39,674 nt of DNA from positions 1 through 39,674 of the forward strand of contig NZ_JAHUWN010000044.1 of assembly GCF_019219025.1 (NCBI RefSeq), written 5' to 3'. Under the pieces are notes generated by a model. That model was given only the letters and a program-made list of their open reading frames with translations, was not told the origin of the DNA and did not search any database. Origin of the DNA: Bacillus sp. sid0103 (lineage in GTDB: Bacteria > Bacillota > Bacilli > Bacillales_B > DSM-18226). The stretch's first letter is position 1, and each line of letters begins with the position of its first letter. Of the stretch, positions 6,830 to 13,925 are shown piece by piece. The position numbers and the translations under genes are program-made.

Positions 6830-8257
6830 TCTTTCTAATGCCTTACGCAGATGGCCTTCTATTTCTAATTCATGATGAGATTTTTCTTTTAAATCCTCTG
6901 TAAAAAATTGATAATTATTCTTTCCGAGGCTTTTTGCAAAATACATCGCTAAGTCAGCATTTTTTATTAATGTATCAAAGGTTTCACCATGTTCAGGAAA
7001 CATACTAATCCCGATACTAGGTGTTACAAAAATCTCGTTGTGACTTTGATAAAATGGTTCAGATAAATTGAATAGGATAGATTGAGCAACTTCACGGGCT
7101 CTTTGAACATTTGAATTAGAAAGCAGAACCGTAAATTCATCACCGCCATACCTGGAGATAATATCGTTTTGATCAACTAGATCTTTAAGATTATTTGCAA
7201 TTTCAATGAGTAATTTGTCACCTATTTCATGCCCAAACGTATCATTTACGGGTTTAAACCGGTCCAAATCCAAAAACAGCAACGTAAAATTTTCATGACG
7301 TTCTCTTGAACGTTTTACTAGGCCGTCGAGTTTCTCCCTTAACAGGTATCTGTTTGGGAGCCCGGTTAATTGATCATGATAGGCCATATGCTTTATCATA
7401 TTTTCTGTTTTTATTCTTTCCGTAACATCAATAACCGTTCCGATGATTGCCGTTTTCCCATCATAATCAATGCTTGATCCATAAATTTCTAAGGTTATCA
7501 CCCTTTTATCTTTTCGGATAACTCGATATTGGTCTGTAATTGTTGACACTTCATTCGAAATTAATTTAATTATATTTTCAGTTATAATCGGCAGGTCTTC
7601 AGAATAAATTATCTGCGCTAAGTTTAGTGACAAGAGCTCTTTTTCATTGTAACTGGTCATTTCACAAATCCGTGGATTAACATAAACTAATTTCTCATTT
7701 TGAAAAATATAAACTCCTACCAATGAATTTTCAACTAAACTTCTGTATTTTGCTTCGGCTTCCATAAGGTTTTTTTGTGCTTTTTTTTGCTCGGTAATTT
7801 CTTTAATGATTCCGTAGACACCAATTACTTTATCATTGATAATAATCGGTATATTTGTAGCCCTAATTTCTCGCTGATTCCCTTCCTTATCATATATTGA
7901 ACACTCATATGTAGTAGGAAGACCCAAGACTGCCTGTTTAAAATGAGAAAGTGTTCGTTCAATATCATTAGGAACTAGAAACGCAGTAAAAGGTTTATTA
8001 ATTAAATCTGAAGTCGTGAAACCGAACAGTAACACTGCTCGATTGGCACTTATTAATTTTCCTTCTAAATCAAAGGTAATGATGACATCTGGATTTTGAT
8101 CGAATAATGATTTGTAATACTGTTCATTGAGTTGAAGTTGCTCGGAATGCCGGGAACCTGTTCGAACAAACATGGCAGTAACCAATAAAATGATTACAAG
8201 CATAGCTGATAACGATAAAAATATGTATATGGAATGATGTAAGGAAATTTCCTGCAT
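6767..8257 (-). CDS. PAS-PAS-GGDEF diguanylate cyclase, EAL domain lost
   Basis: The surviving ORF is 496 residues: an N-terminal transmembrane helix (about 10-31), PAS domain 1 (about 45-160), PAS domain 2 (about 165-285) and a GGDEF domain (about 290-455) with intact HDQLTGLPNR and YGGDEF motifs. The linker to the usual EAL domain (ELEIEGHLRKALERK) is present. After it the frame runs antisense through an inverted EAL fragment and ends in about 20 meaningless residues. The cyclase half may still make c-di-GMP; phosphodiesterase activity is gone. The start ATG at 8257 has GGAGG ten bases upstream; a second ATG four bases earlier is in another frame. The whole locus 6617-8257 was once one GGDEF-EAL gene. 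Confidence 0.88.
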   Translation of the reverse strand: MQEISLHHSIYIFLSLSAMLVIILLVTAMFVRTGSRHSEQLQLNEQYYKSLFDQNPDVIITFDLEGKLISANRAVLLFGFTTSDLINKPFTAFLVPNDIERTLSHFKQAVLGLPTTYECSIYDKEGNQREIRATNIPIIINDKVIGVYGIIKEITEQKKAQKNLMEAEAKYRSLVENSLVGVYIFQNEKLVYVNPRICEMTSYNEKELLSLNLAQIIYSEDLPIITENIIKLISNEVSTITDQYRVIRKDKRVITLEIYGSSIDYDGKTAIIGTVIDVTERIKTENMIKHMAYHDQLTGLPNRYLLREKLDGLVKRSRERHENFTLLFLDLDRFKPVNDTFGHEIGDKLLIEIANNLKDLVDQNDIISRYGGDEFTVLLSNSNVQRAREVAQSILFNLSEPFYQSHNEIFVTPSIGISMFPEHGETFDTLIKNADLAMYFAKSLGKNNYQFFTEDLKEKSHHELEIEGHLRKALERKPVSSATGMNSAGVINPFWG

Positions 8258-8311
8258 GCATGATAAACCTCCGAATATTGTGTTTCTGTTCCTCTTTACT
8301 CATACACAAAG

Positions 8312-8340
8312 AACAAAAAAACATATGCATTATACATATG
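8312..8340 (-). terminator. Terminator after the permease/small-ORF operon
   Basis: Minus strand CATATG, 7-nt loop, CATATG, then TTTTTTTG. The stem is short but the T-run is strong. It shares AACAAAAAAACATATGC with the terminator at 6579-6610 on the other side of the GGDEF gene. Confidence 0.6.
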
Positions 8341-8433
8341 CTTTCTAAAACTGGAAATTTTATTCAAGGCTTATTGACTTTAATAGCAGCAATGATGGCA
8401 TGGCCCGACTTGCTATAAAGTTTTTCCATGTGC

Positions 8434-8601
8434 TTAAAATCTCGTTAACTTTTTCATAATCTCTGTTTTTCGTTCCTTATCCTTAATTCTTGTTAAATCA
8501 AGCGCATATTCGTGACCCTTATTTTTCGATTTTAGGATTTCTCTTATTGCATTTTTTACACTTTCTTCCGTATCCGTAACCATAATCACTTTCCGCAGCA
8601 T
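8434..8601 (-). CDS. Small conserved-looking hypothetical protein
   Basis: 55-residue basic protein (MLRKVIMVTDTEESVKNAIR, then a Lys-rich helix ending KKLTRF). The ATG at 8601 is chosen because GGTGGGG stands just before it; the frame also has an ATG at 8625 that overlaps the permease stop by 11 bases. It directly follows the second ABC permease and precedes the terminator at 8312, so it is probably the last gene of that operon. No family recognised. Confidence 0.5.
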   Translation of the reverse strand: MLRKVIMVTDTEESVKNAIREILKSKNKGHEYALDLTRIKDKERKTEIMKKLTRF

Positions 8602-8614
8602 CTCTTCCCCACCC

Positions 8615-9559
8615 TTAGGATTCATTTATTTTTCTAGTCTGATTAATTGCCTTGCTTTTAAAAAAGGCAGACAAAGAAGAATTAATCAAAGCAACACAGA
8701 TGGCGGTAATGATAAAGAAGCCGATTGGTACAAGAACAATCCAAGACTGTGTATAAAGATAACTGATATCACTGCCAATAACACCAGACCATTCATAGGA
8801 AATCGTTCGTGGAGGTGTATCTTGATCACCATAATGTGTCCCTCCAAAAAAAAGCTTCATAAATCCAAGATGTGCAAGAAGCTGTAAGGATTGAATAAAT
8901 TGCTGCCCAAATAATAAAATCCACTTTTCATACACATGAGGGACAATATGTTTAAAAAAGATACGGGTTTTTCCCGCGCCAAGTGTTCTTGATGCTTCGA
9001 TAAAAGACTCTTTCTCGATTAGCCTCATTTCATTGCCGACATGAAGGCTCAAATTCGGGATGGCAATCATTACTAGAATGAAAGTTTCAAATAAGGCACG
9101 TTTCCAAAAAGGTGTATGAAACCCTTCAAGCGGCATCCATAATACACTGTACAAGATAAAATAAGCAATAATGGTTTGCGGAACAACAGAAAAAGGTTCA
9201 AATAAAGTTTTCATACCGTTGTAAATACGCTTGTTTAACGAGTATATAAAAGATCCTAAAACAATCGAAAATAGCAGCCGGCAAATGGCGATAATAATAG
9301 TGATTCCAATCGTCCATTTCGCCCCTTCTATCATTATATGCCCCAAATCATATCCATACCTTTCGGTTCCAAAGAAAAAAACGGAAAAAGGCGGATAGGG
9401 AGGTCTGTCTATGATATTTCCTTGTTCATCAGAATGAAACTTAACTTGTCTGATTTCCCCATCATTTACAATAGTATTTAAGATACTTAACGTAAACAAG
9501 GTTACCAAAAATAGTGCACTAATTAGGAACCTTTTTCTTTTAATTAAAAATAGGAACAT
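8615..9559 (-). CDS. Peptide-type ABC transporter permease (OppC/DppC class)
   Basis: 314 residues with an N-terminal helix, a periplasmic-type loop and about five further membrane helices. The ATPase-coupling EAA loop reads EASRTLGAGKTRIFFKHIVP, as in inner-membrane permeases of the Opp/Dpp class. A start at 9601 would overlap the preceding gene by 41 bases. The ATG at 9559 lies in TAATATG directly on the preceding stop, with AAAGGA upstream, and is preferred. It must pair with the permease at 9561-10418. No ATPase or substrate-binding gene lies next to the pair, so substrate and energising subunit are unknown. Confidence 0.8.
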   Translation of the reverse strand: MFLFLIKRKRFLISALFLVTLFTLSILNTIVNDGEIRQVKFHSDEQGNIIDRPPYPPFSVFFFGTERYGYDLGHIMIEGAKWTIGITIIIAICRLLFSIVLGSFIYSLNKRIYNGMKTLFEPFSVVPQTIIAYFILYSVLWMPLEGFHTPFWKRALFETFILVMIAIPNLSLHVGNEMRLIEKESFIEASRTLGAGKTRIFFKHIVPHVYEKWILLFGQQFIQSLQLLAHLGFMKLFFGGTHYGDQDTPPRTISYEWSGVIGSDISYLYTQSWIVLVPIGFFIITAICVALINSSLSAFFKSKAINQTRKINES

Positions 9560-9560
9560 A

Positions 9561-10418
9561 TTATTGAATATCCTTTCTGTTCTCAAAACTGCCCCATTCA
9601 TAAATCCGAGAAATCATAAAAAATGGAACAAAGATCAAAATACAGCCAATAAAAAACGGGTCCTTTCCAGTTAACATCATTCGTAGTAACCCATTCATAT
9701 TAAACAAGTAATCAATTACTAATAAAGTAGACAGCATGGACCAGAAAATGGTCTTCGAGGTCCCAAACATTCCTTCAATAATATTACGGAGTACATGAAC
9801 ATTTAGGATATATGAAAAAGTAAAACCTTTTGCCCGCGCTAAAAGTATATAAGGTTTCTCCAATTCCTCCTCAATGTAATGGATCAGGACTTTAGTTATG
9901 TAAAAGCTAATCGGCACACTTAGACTGATAACAGGGAGAAGGATTGCCTCTTCTCTCAGGGTGACGACTCTGGCAAGTTTTATCCCTGTTTCCTTATAGA
10001 TGATAATAACTGCAAATTGCAGTAAAAGAATCAGCATTAAATCAGGGATTGACTCAGCTGCCTCAAGAATGCCTTTTAAATGTTTCATCTTATGTTTGAA
10101 AAAGATAAGTCCTAGATAAGCAATGAAAAACGCGATCACACATGCAGTAAAAAAACTTAAACCGAGCATTTTCATGGAATCTAGGTATGTATAAAAAATC
10201 ACCGGAAATAAAGAGTTTCTACCATCAGCAGTGAAGAAATCACTAAAAGTAAAGACCCTATTATTTAATTCATAGATGCCATGAAGATATTCCGTTAAGT
10301 TAAAGGTAAGATTGTCAAATAACACAGGAAAAACCGCGACTAAAATCAACACTTCAACAGCAACGATACACTTCAAAAGTAAAACAATTATCTTTTTCAG
10401 AAAACGAACAAATTTCAT
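9561..10418 (-). CDS. Peptide-type ABC transporter permease (OppB/DppB class)
   Basis: 285 residues, six predicted membrane segments (first at about 9-31). A coupling loop LLARAKGFTFSYILNVHVLR follows the fourth segment, as in OppB-like permeases. GAGGG stands about seven bases before the ATG. It is the first gene of a three-gene unit (this permease, the OppC-type permease, a 55-residue ORF). The EAA loop lacks the usual glutamate, so it is a divergent member. The 408-bp region upstream holds no long gene. Confidence 0.78.
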   Translation of the reverse strand: MKFVRFLKKIIVLLLKCIVAVEVLILVAVFPVLFDNLTFNLTEYLHGIYELNNRVFTFSDFFTADGRNSLFPVIFYTYLDSMKMLGLSFFTACVIAFFIAYLGLIFFKHKMKHLKGILEAAESIPDLMLILLLQFAVIIIYKETGIKLARVVTLREEAILLPVISLSVPISFYITKVLIHYIEEELEKPYILLARAKGFTFSYILNVHVLRNIIEGMFGTSKTIFWSMLSTLLVIDYLFNMNGLLRMMLTGKDPFFIGCILIFVPFFMISRIYEWGSFENRKDIQ

Positions 10419-10540
10419 GTACTACCCTCACAATCTATTAACCTTTTGGATTTAATTTTAAATTATGTAAATATATGCAAAAATTAGACGAATCTAAACA
10501 GAGAAATGTTTCAATCAATTAGGTGATTTTTTTATAAGCT

Positions 10541-10553
10541 GGTGCCTGACACC
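10541..10553. repeat. Copy of the GGTGCCTGACACC motif
   Basis: A 13-bp near-palindrome. The same motif or its complement builds both arms of the terminator at 10780-10811 and recurs inside the DD-peptidase gene at 18180-18192, so it looks like a small dispersed repeat. The rest of 10419-10640 is AT-rich, with no gene or clear signal seen. Confidence 0.5.
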
Positions 10554-10639
10554 AAATTTAAAATTTTTCTAATTTATCAAATATGGGGCTAAATTTACTT
10601 TATTAACTGTGTTTAATGTGACTTTACTAAGAGTCTTAA

Positions 10640-10729
10640 TCAGCGGTGTTTAAATCCTTTAGCAAACTCCTTAAAAAAAAAAAAACTAAAGAAGCAGCAC
10701 ACCGCAAAAGATGTTAAAAAGATGCCCAT
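10640..10729 (-). CDS. Possible 29-residue membrane peptide
   Basis: ATG at 10729 preceded by CGGAGAA. It encodes MGIFLTSFAVCCFFSFFFFK followed by EFAKGFKHR, a single hydrophobic helix with a basic tail. The Phe run comes from a 13-base T homopolymer, prone to slippage. The SD spacing is short (two bases) and no family is recognised, so this may be chance. Confidence 0.25.
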   Translation of the reverse strand: MGIFLTSFAVCCFFSFFFFKEFAKGFKHR

Positions 10730-10772
10730 TTCTCCGTCTGATTTTTCCTTTCAAAGAGATTTAACCTAGATA

Positions 10773-10811
10773 ATAAAAGGGTGTCAGGCACTGATAGTAG
10801 TGCCTGACACC
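10773..10811 (-). terminator. Terminator after the amidase gene, built from the GTGCCTGACAC repeat
   Basis: Perfect 13-bp stem GGTGTCAGGCACT with AGTGCCTGACACC (10780-10792 and 10799-10811) and a 6-nt loop. On the minus strand it is followed by CTTTTATTATC. It starts 16 bp after the amidase stop. Both arms are copies of the dispersed motif noted at 10541. Confidence 0.85.
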
Positions 10812-10826
10812 TATTTCTTATAGCTA

Positions 10827-11762
10827 TTATTTACTGTCTGAGTAGAGCATGATCCCATCGGCAATGTTGGTGAGTAGGTTGGTAAGATAGCTTGTGTCTG
10901 ACAGGTTGTTGTCTTCGGTCGGATTGCTCATAAAGCCCATTTCAATTAACGTACTAGGCACTTGTGACCAATTAAAGCCTGATAAGTCTTCGCGATATGA
11001 AATTCCATTTACTTTTACTGTTGGATTTTTTTGGGTTTCATCAAGGATAAGCTTAGAAGCCTTTAAACTATCCTGAAAAATTGCTTTTGTAAATTTATCA
11101 TCCCTAGAAGGAGTTAAGACAGAGAGACCTCTTACATTTCGGTTGGTGGATCCATCCGCATGAATCCGAACAAATAAGTCAGCGTTATCTCGATTGGCAA
11201 TTTCGGCTCGTTCTTTGTTACTCAAATCAACGTTATGCTTTGTTCTGGTGTAGATGACTTTTACCCCTCTTTTTTCAAGTATCTCGCCTAAAATTAGCGA
11301 TGCTTCTAACGTTAATTTGTATTCTGGCTTCCCTGTTGCAACGCCTGAGGTTCCGCCTGTAACTTTAATTTTGGTTTCTGCTGCACCTGGACCGACTGGC
11401 TCCTGCCCCATATTTGCGCGTTGTTGGTGTCCCGGGTCAATGACCACTAAAAAGTCTTTTGGTCCTTCTTCTTTTTCTTCTTCATCTGGAATTTTCGTTG
11501 TGTCTTGACCTTCCTTCCTAGTTTCTGCTTTAGATGGTACTTCGTTTTTTGGTGCTGCATCGTTATCTTGGTTTGGCATGGTCGTTTCAGTCGTTTTTGT
11601 CTCTAGTTCAGTCGATGCTGTTTTTGTCGCTTTTTGTTCCACCTTTACAGTCTTCCTCGAGGTATCTTGTCCATCCTCATTTGAATAATTGTGGTAAAAA
11701 TACACAGGAATAATTGCTAGAAGGATGATGCAAGTAATCCCTATCTTTGCTGTCCTTGACAT
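10827..11762 (-). CDS. N-acetylmuramoyl-L-alanine amidase (Amidase_3)
   Basis: 311 residues: a membrane anchor (about 7-24), a low-complexity Thr/Lys/Glu linker (about 30-100), then a zinc amidase domain. Motifs seen are VVIDPGH (His 112), the Glu-containing EYKLTLEASLILGEILEKRG, FVRIHADGS and LIEMGFMSN with the catalytic Glu. It cuts the amide bond between N-acetylmuramic acid and L-Ala of peptidoglycan; relatives are CwlD, CwlC and YrvJ. There is no LysM or SH3 wall-binding domain; the anchor and linker hold it outside the membrane. Its ATG overlaps the stop of a broken YARHG-domain gene as TAATG, so it was second in an operon. Confidence 0.9.
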   Translation of the reverse strand: MSRTAKIGITCIILLAIIPVYFYHNYSNEDGQDTSRKTVKVEQKATKTASTELETKTTETTMPNQDNDAAPKNEVPSKAETRKEGQDTTKIPDEEEKEEGPKDFLVVIDPGHQQRANMGQEPVGPGAAETKIKVTGGTSGVATGKPEYKLTLEASLILGEILEKRGVKVIYTRTKHNVDLSNKERAEIANRDNADLFVRIHADGSTNRNVRGLSVLTPSRDDKFTKAIFQDSLKASKLILDETQKNPTVKVNGISYREDLSGFNWSQVPSTLIEMGFMSNPTEDNNLSDTSYLTNLLTNIADGIMLYSDSK

Positions 11763-11973
11763 TACTTTAGAAACTCCTCTCGGCTTTTAATCAAATTTAC
11801 ATTGTACTTTTCAATTCTACTTATTGTATCGTCATAATATGGGTCTAGATTGTACCACATGATTTCCGATCGAAATAGATTTGTAAAGAACCCTTTTTAA
11901 AAATATGGCCATGTCTTGCATAAATTTCATTTCTAGCCAAACTAAGTTCTTCAAGTGTTAAGTATTCGTTAAC
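11762..11973 (-). pseudogene. Broken YARHG-domain gene
   Basis: Minus-strand reading from 11973 gives NEYLTLEELSLARNEIYARH then GHIFKKGSLQIYFDRKS. A two-base gain of TG near 11856 shifts the frame, and the continuation WYNLDPYYDDTISRIEKYNV NLIKSREEFLK ends at TAA 11764-11762. The YARHG motif, the aromatic WY and the final Asn-rich helix are those of the extracellular YARHG domain. The N-terminal part, including any membrane anchor, is missing (a TGA stands just upstream). The TAATG junction with the amidase shows they were an operon. Nothing else is seen in 11974-12060. Confidence 0.8.
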
Positions 11974-12060
11974 ATTTCATAGAAAATACTTCCTAAAAAT
12001 AACAGATAGTTTAAAATTTCGACATATCTCTGTGATTTCCTACGTATACTTTTTTTTGCG

Positions 12061-12093
12061 CCAAAAAAAACGGCCGTCCGATTAGCAGACAGC
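12061..12093 (-). terminator. Terminator after cotH
   Basis: 8-bp stem (GCTGTCTG with CGGACGGC, two G-T pairs) and a 5-nt loop, followed on the minus strand by an eight-T run. It lies 20 bp beyond the cotH stop. Confidence 0.8.
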
Positions 12094-12112
12094 ACCATTT
12101 CCTCTTGATATA

Positions 12113-13204
12113 TTAATCTAGTTTGGCTAATTTTCTATTAATGTACCTTCTTCTATCCTCGATATAATTCGTTATGACCGATATTTCTTGGTCATATATA
12201 TCCATATTTTGTTTTTTATATGGGTCCTGTATGACATATGGCCGAATCAATTGTGTCAGTGTTTCTACCTTCGGAATCATATTTGCTACTGTAAATTGCT
12301 TTTCCATTATTTCCACAAGGAGTCTCCGATAATGCTTCCGAAAGGAATCGACATATAAAAGCCGTGCGGTTAATGAATTAAAGCCATCTATTGGTACATA
12401 ATCAGGCTCCATAATCTTTCCATTTACATCCCTGCCCCATGTCGCATCATAATCCCACGGGATCATTTCAAAAAGGCGTGTTTCTCCATTCCTATAAAGG
12501 GCGTAGTTATGAACAAAACCATCATAGTTTGATGTGAAAATTACACCGGCCACCCAGCGAAGATATTTTTCAATGTCTACAAATTTTTGAATTTCCTTTT
12601 CGAATTCATTTTTTGAAAGCGTATTGATGCTAAAGATAAATTCCTGTAAGTAATAATCATCTTCCGGCCCGCCAACTTTTCTTTCATAGCCTAATTTGAG
12701 CGATTTTTTGGTTTCCTTGTCTAAATCGCTCATCAGTGAGAAGTTCGCATCCCCATCGACAGCATAATGAATGCTGCCAGTAGGTAAGTTCCTTCTTTTT
12801 AAGAAATTTTCATCTACTGCTTCAATTTCCAAATAGACCCCTTCTGCTTTTCCATTTTGATTAAGGAATATATGGTGCGAATGCGGCGATAACACGCCTA
12901 GCTCGGCAAAGAAATCAAATGATAGTTTATTTCGTATTAATGAAGGATCCTTAAATTCAGCATTCAAATGAATTTGTTTGGACCCTCGGAATGTTTTAGG
13001 TTTATAGAAGGAAACCTGGTAAGACTTTTTCGGTAAATCGCGGATATGGGATCCTCGATAGGCAACATCAATTTCGAGTCGTTTCCCATCAACCGTTAAT
13101 TGGGCCGGGATCGGTTCATCAATCCAAATATCCCTTCTCAGCTCCCGCAGATCCATTGGGTTAATAAAAAGTTTGTATTGCGGTACTTTTGCAGTCTCGT
13201 CCAT
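12113..13204 (-). CDS. cotH: CotH-family spore-coat protein kinase
   Basis: 363 residues matching the CotH kinase family. Features are the RGSHIRDLPKKSYQVSF substrate/nucleotide-side segment (about 50-66), ELGVLSPHSHHIFLNQNGK, GVYLEIEAVDENFLKRR, and the catalytic-metal motif EMIPWDYDATWGRD (about 248-261). CotH is an atypical kinase that phosphorylates serines of CotG-type coat proteins and controls outer-coat assembly. The neighbouring divergent gene at 13410 encodes just such a Ser-rich basic repeat protein, as in the Bacillus subtilis cotG-cotH arrangement. GGAAGGAGG precedes the ATG. Expression in the mother cell late in sporulation is expected, but I could not identify a convincing sigma-K promoter. 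Confidence 0.93.
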   Translation of the reverse strand: MDETAKVPQYKLFINPMDLRELRRDIWIDEPIPAQLTVDGKRLEIDVAYRGSHIRDLPKKSYQVSFYKPKTFRGSKQIHLNAEFKDPSLIRNKLSFDFFAELGVLSPHSHHIFLNQNGKAEGVYLEIEAVDENFLKRRNLPTGSIHYAVDGDANFSLMSDLDKETKKSLKLGYERKVGGPEDDYYLQEFIFSINTLSKNEFEKEIQKFVDIEKYLRWVAGVIFTSNYDGFVHNYALYRNGETRLFEMIPWDYDATWGRDVNGKIMEPDYVPIDGFNSLTARLLYVDSFRKHYRRLLVEIMEKQFTVANMIPKVETLTQLIRPYVIQDPYKKQNMDIYDQEISVITNYIEDRRRYINRKLAKLD

Positions 13205-13409
13205 TTTATACTCCTCCTTCCTATATTCGTATGATAGTCGACAGTTAGAGGTCCCGTTTGGACAGCTTTTTTTTCGCTAATAGGCTGTTTTCTCATTCAA
13301 ATGTACCTGTACATACGTATTTTAGTAGAAGAAGAGAGAGTTTCCTGGACAAAAATGTGAATTAGTTTTCGTGCTCCCTTTTCAAGCTTAAAGGAGGTGC
13401 TAAGTTAAT

Positions 13410-13856
13410 ATGAGTGATTTTTCAGCAGAAGATATTCAAAGTGCGGCAGATGAAGTAAGACAAGGTGATTTCTGGGACTTTTTGTTCCGTGACCCAGGTC
13501 ATAATCGCCGTACAACACGCAGAAGAACATCTAGAAGAAGAACTTCACGTCAGCGCATGACATCACGCATGAACACATCCAGACGTAATACTTCAAGAAT
13601 TCGTAATACTTCAAGAAGAAATACTTCCAGAAGAAATACCTCAAGAAGAAATACCTCAAGAAGAAATACTTCAAGAAGAAATACTTCAAGAAGAAATACT
13701 TCAAGAAGAAGAACTTCAAGAAGAAGAACTTCAAGAAGAAGAACTTCAAGATGCTGCAAATGGACAGGATGGCGTAGAGATACTCGTACCAATACTCTAA
13801 TCAATCGTTGTTGGGAAGGCGGCAACATGTGGAATTTGAGAGTTCGCAGACGCTAA
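13410..13856 (+). CDS. CotG-like spore coat protein with Arg-Arg-Asn/Arg-Thr-Ser repeats
   Basis: 148 residues: an acidic N-terminal head (MSDFSAEDIQSAADEVRQGD), fifteen Arg-rich units ending in Thr-Ser (residues about 37-113, mostly RRNTS or RRRTS), and a Cys/Trp-containing C-terminal tail (RCCKWTGWRR). The repeat differs in sequence from Bacillus subtilis CotG but has the same character: basic, Ser-rich, tandem, beside cotH. AAAGGAGGTG precedes the ATG. The Ser of each unit lies in a basic context suited to CotH phosphorylation, an inference from genome context. The 205-bp gap to cotH must hold both divergent promoters. A bidirectional terminator follows. Confidence 0.88.
   Translation: MSDFSAEDIQSAADEVRQGDFWDFLFRDPGHNRRTTRRRTSRRRTSRQRMTSRMNTSRRNTSRIRNTSRRNTSRRNTSRRNTSRRNTSRRNTSRRNTSRRRTSRRRTSRRRTSRCCKWTGWRRDTRTNTLINRCWEGGNMWNLRVRRR
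13511..13750 (+). repeat. 15-bp tandem repeat inside the CotG-like gene
   Basis: Consensus AGAAGAAATACTTCA (codons for R R N T S). Six consecutive near-identical copies are followed by three AGAAGAAGAACTTCA copies, with more diverged units before them. The near identity at DNA level suggests recent expansion, so copy number probably varies between strains. Confidence 0.9.
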
Positions 13857-13874
13857 TAGTACTTTAAAAAACAA

Positions 13875-13905
13875 ATGGGAAAGGAAACTAAGTTTCCTTT
13901 CCCAT
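13875..13905. terminator. Bidirectional terminator between the CotG-like and DsbA-like genes
   Basis: 14-bp perfect stem ATGGGAAAGGAAAC with GTTTCCTTTCCCAT and a 3-nt loop. T-rich sequence follows on both strands (CATTATTT on plus, TTTGTTTTTTAAAG on minus). It serves the two convergent genes. Confidence 0.85.
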
Positions 13906-13925
13906 CATTATTTATGGATAAATAT

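Noticed and set aside
8124..8330. Minus-strand 68-codon frame with an internal ATG (8261) ideally spaced from GGAGG.
   Set aside because: It overlaps the start of the PAS-GGDEF gene, encodes no recognisable domain, and the GGDEF start four bases later can use the same SD.
13205..13409. Sigma-K promoters for cotH and the CotG-like gene.
   Set aside because: CATACGTAT and CATACGAATA resemble the CATAnnnTA -10 box but do not match fully, and no properly spaced -35 AC was found, so no promoter is claimed.
13531..13828. Two long minus-strand ORFs across the CotG-like repeat, rich in Leu/Phe.
   Set aside because: They are antisense shadows of the 15-bp repeat; any frame through it stays open. No SD, and the plus-strand gene has a perfect SD and the cotH context.
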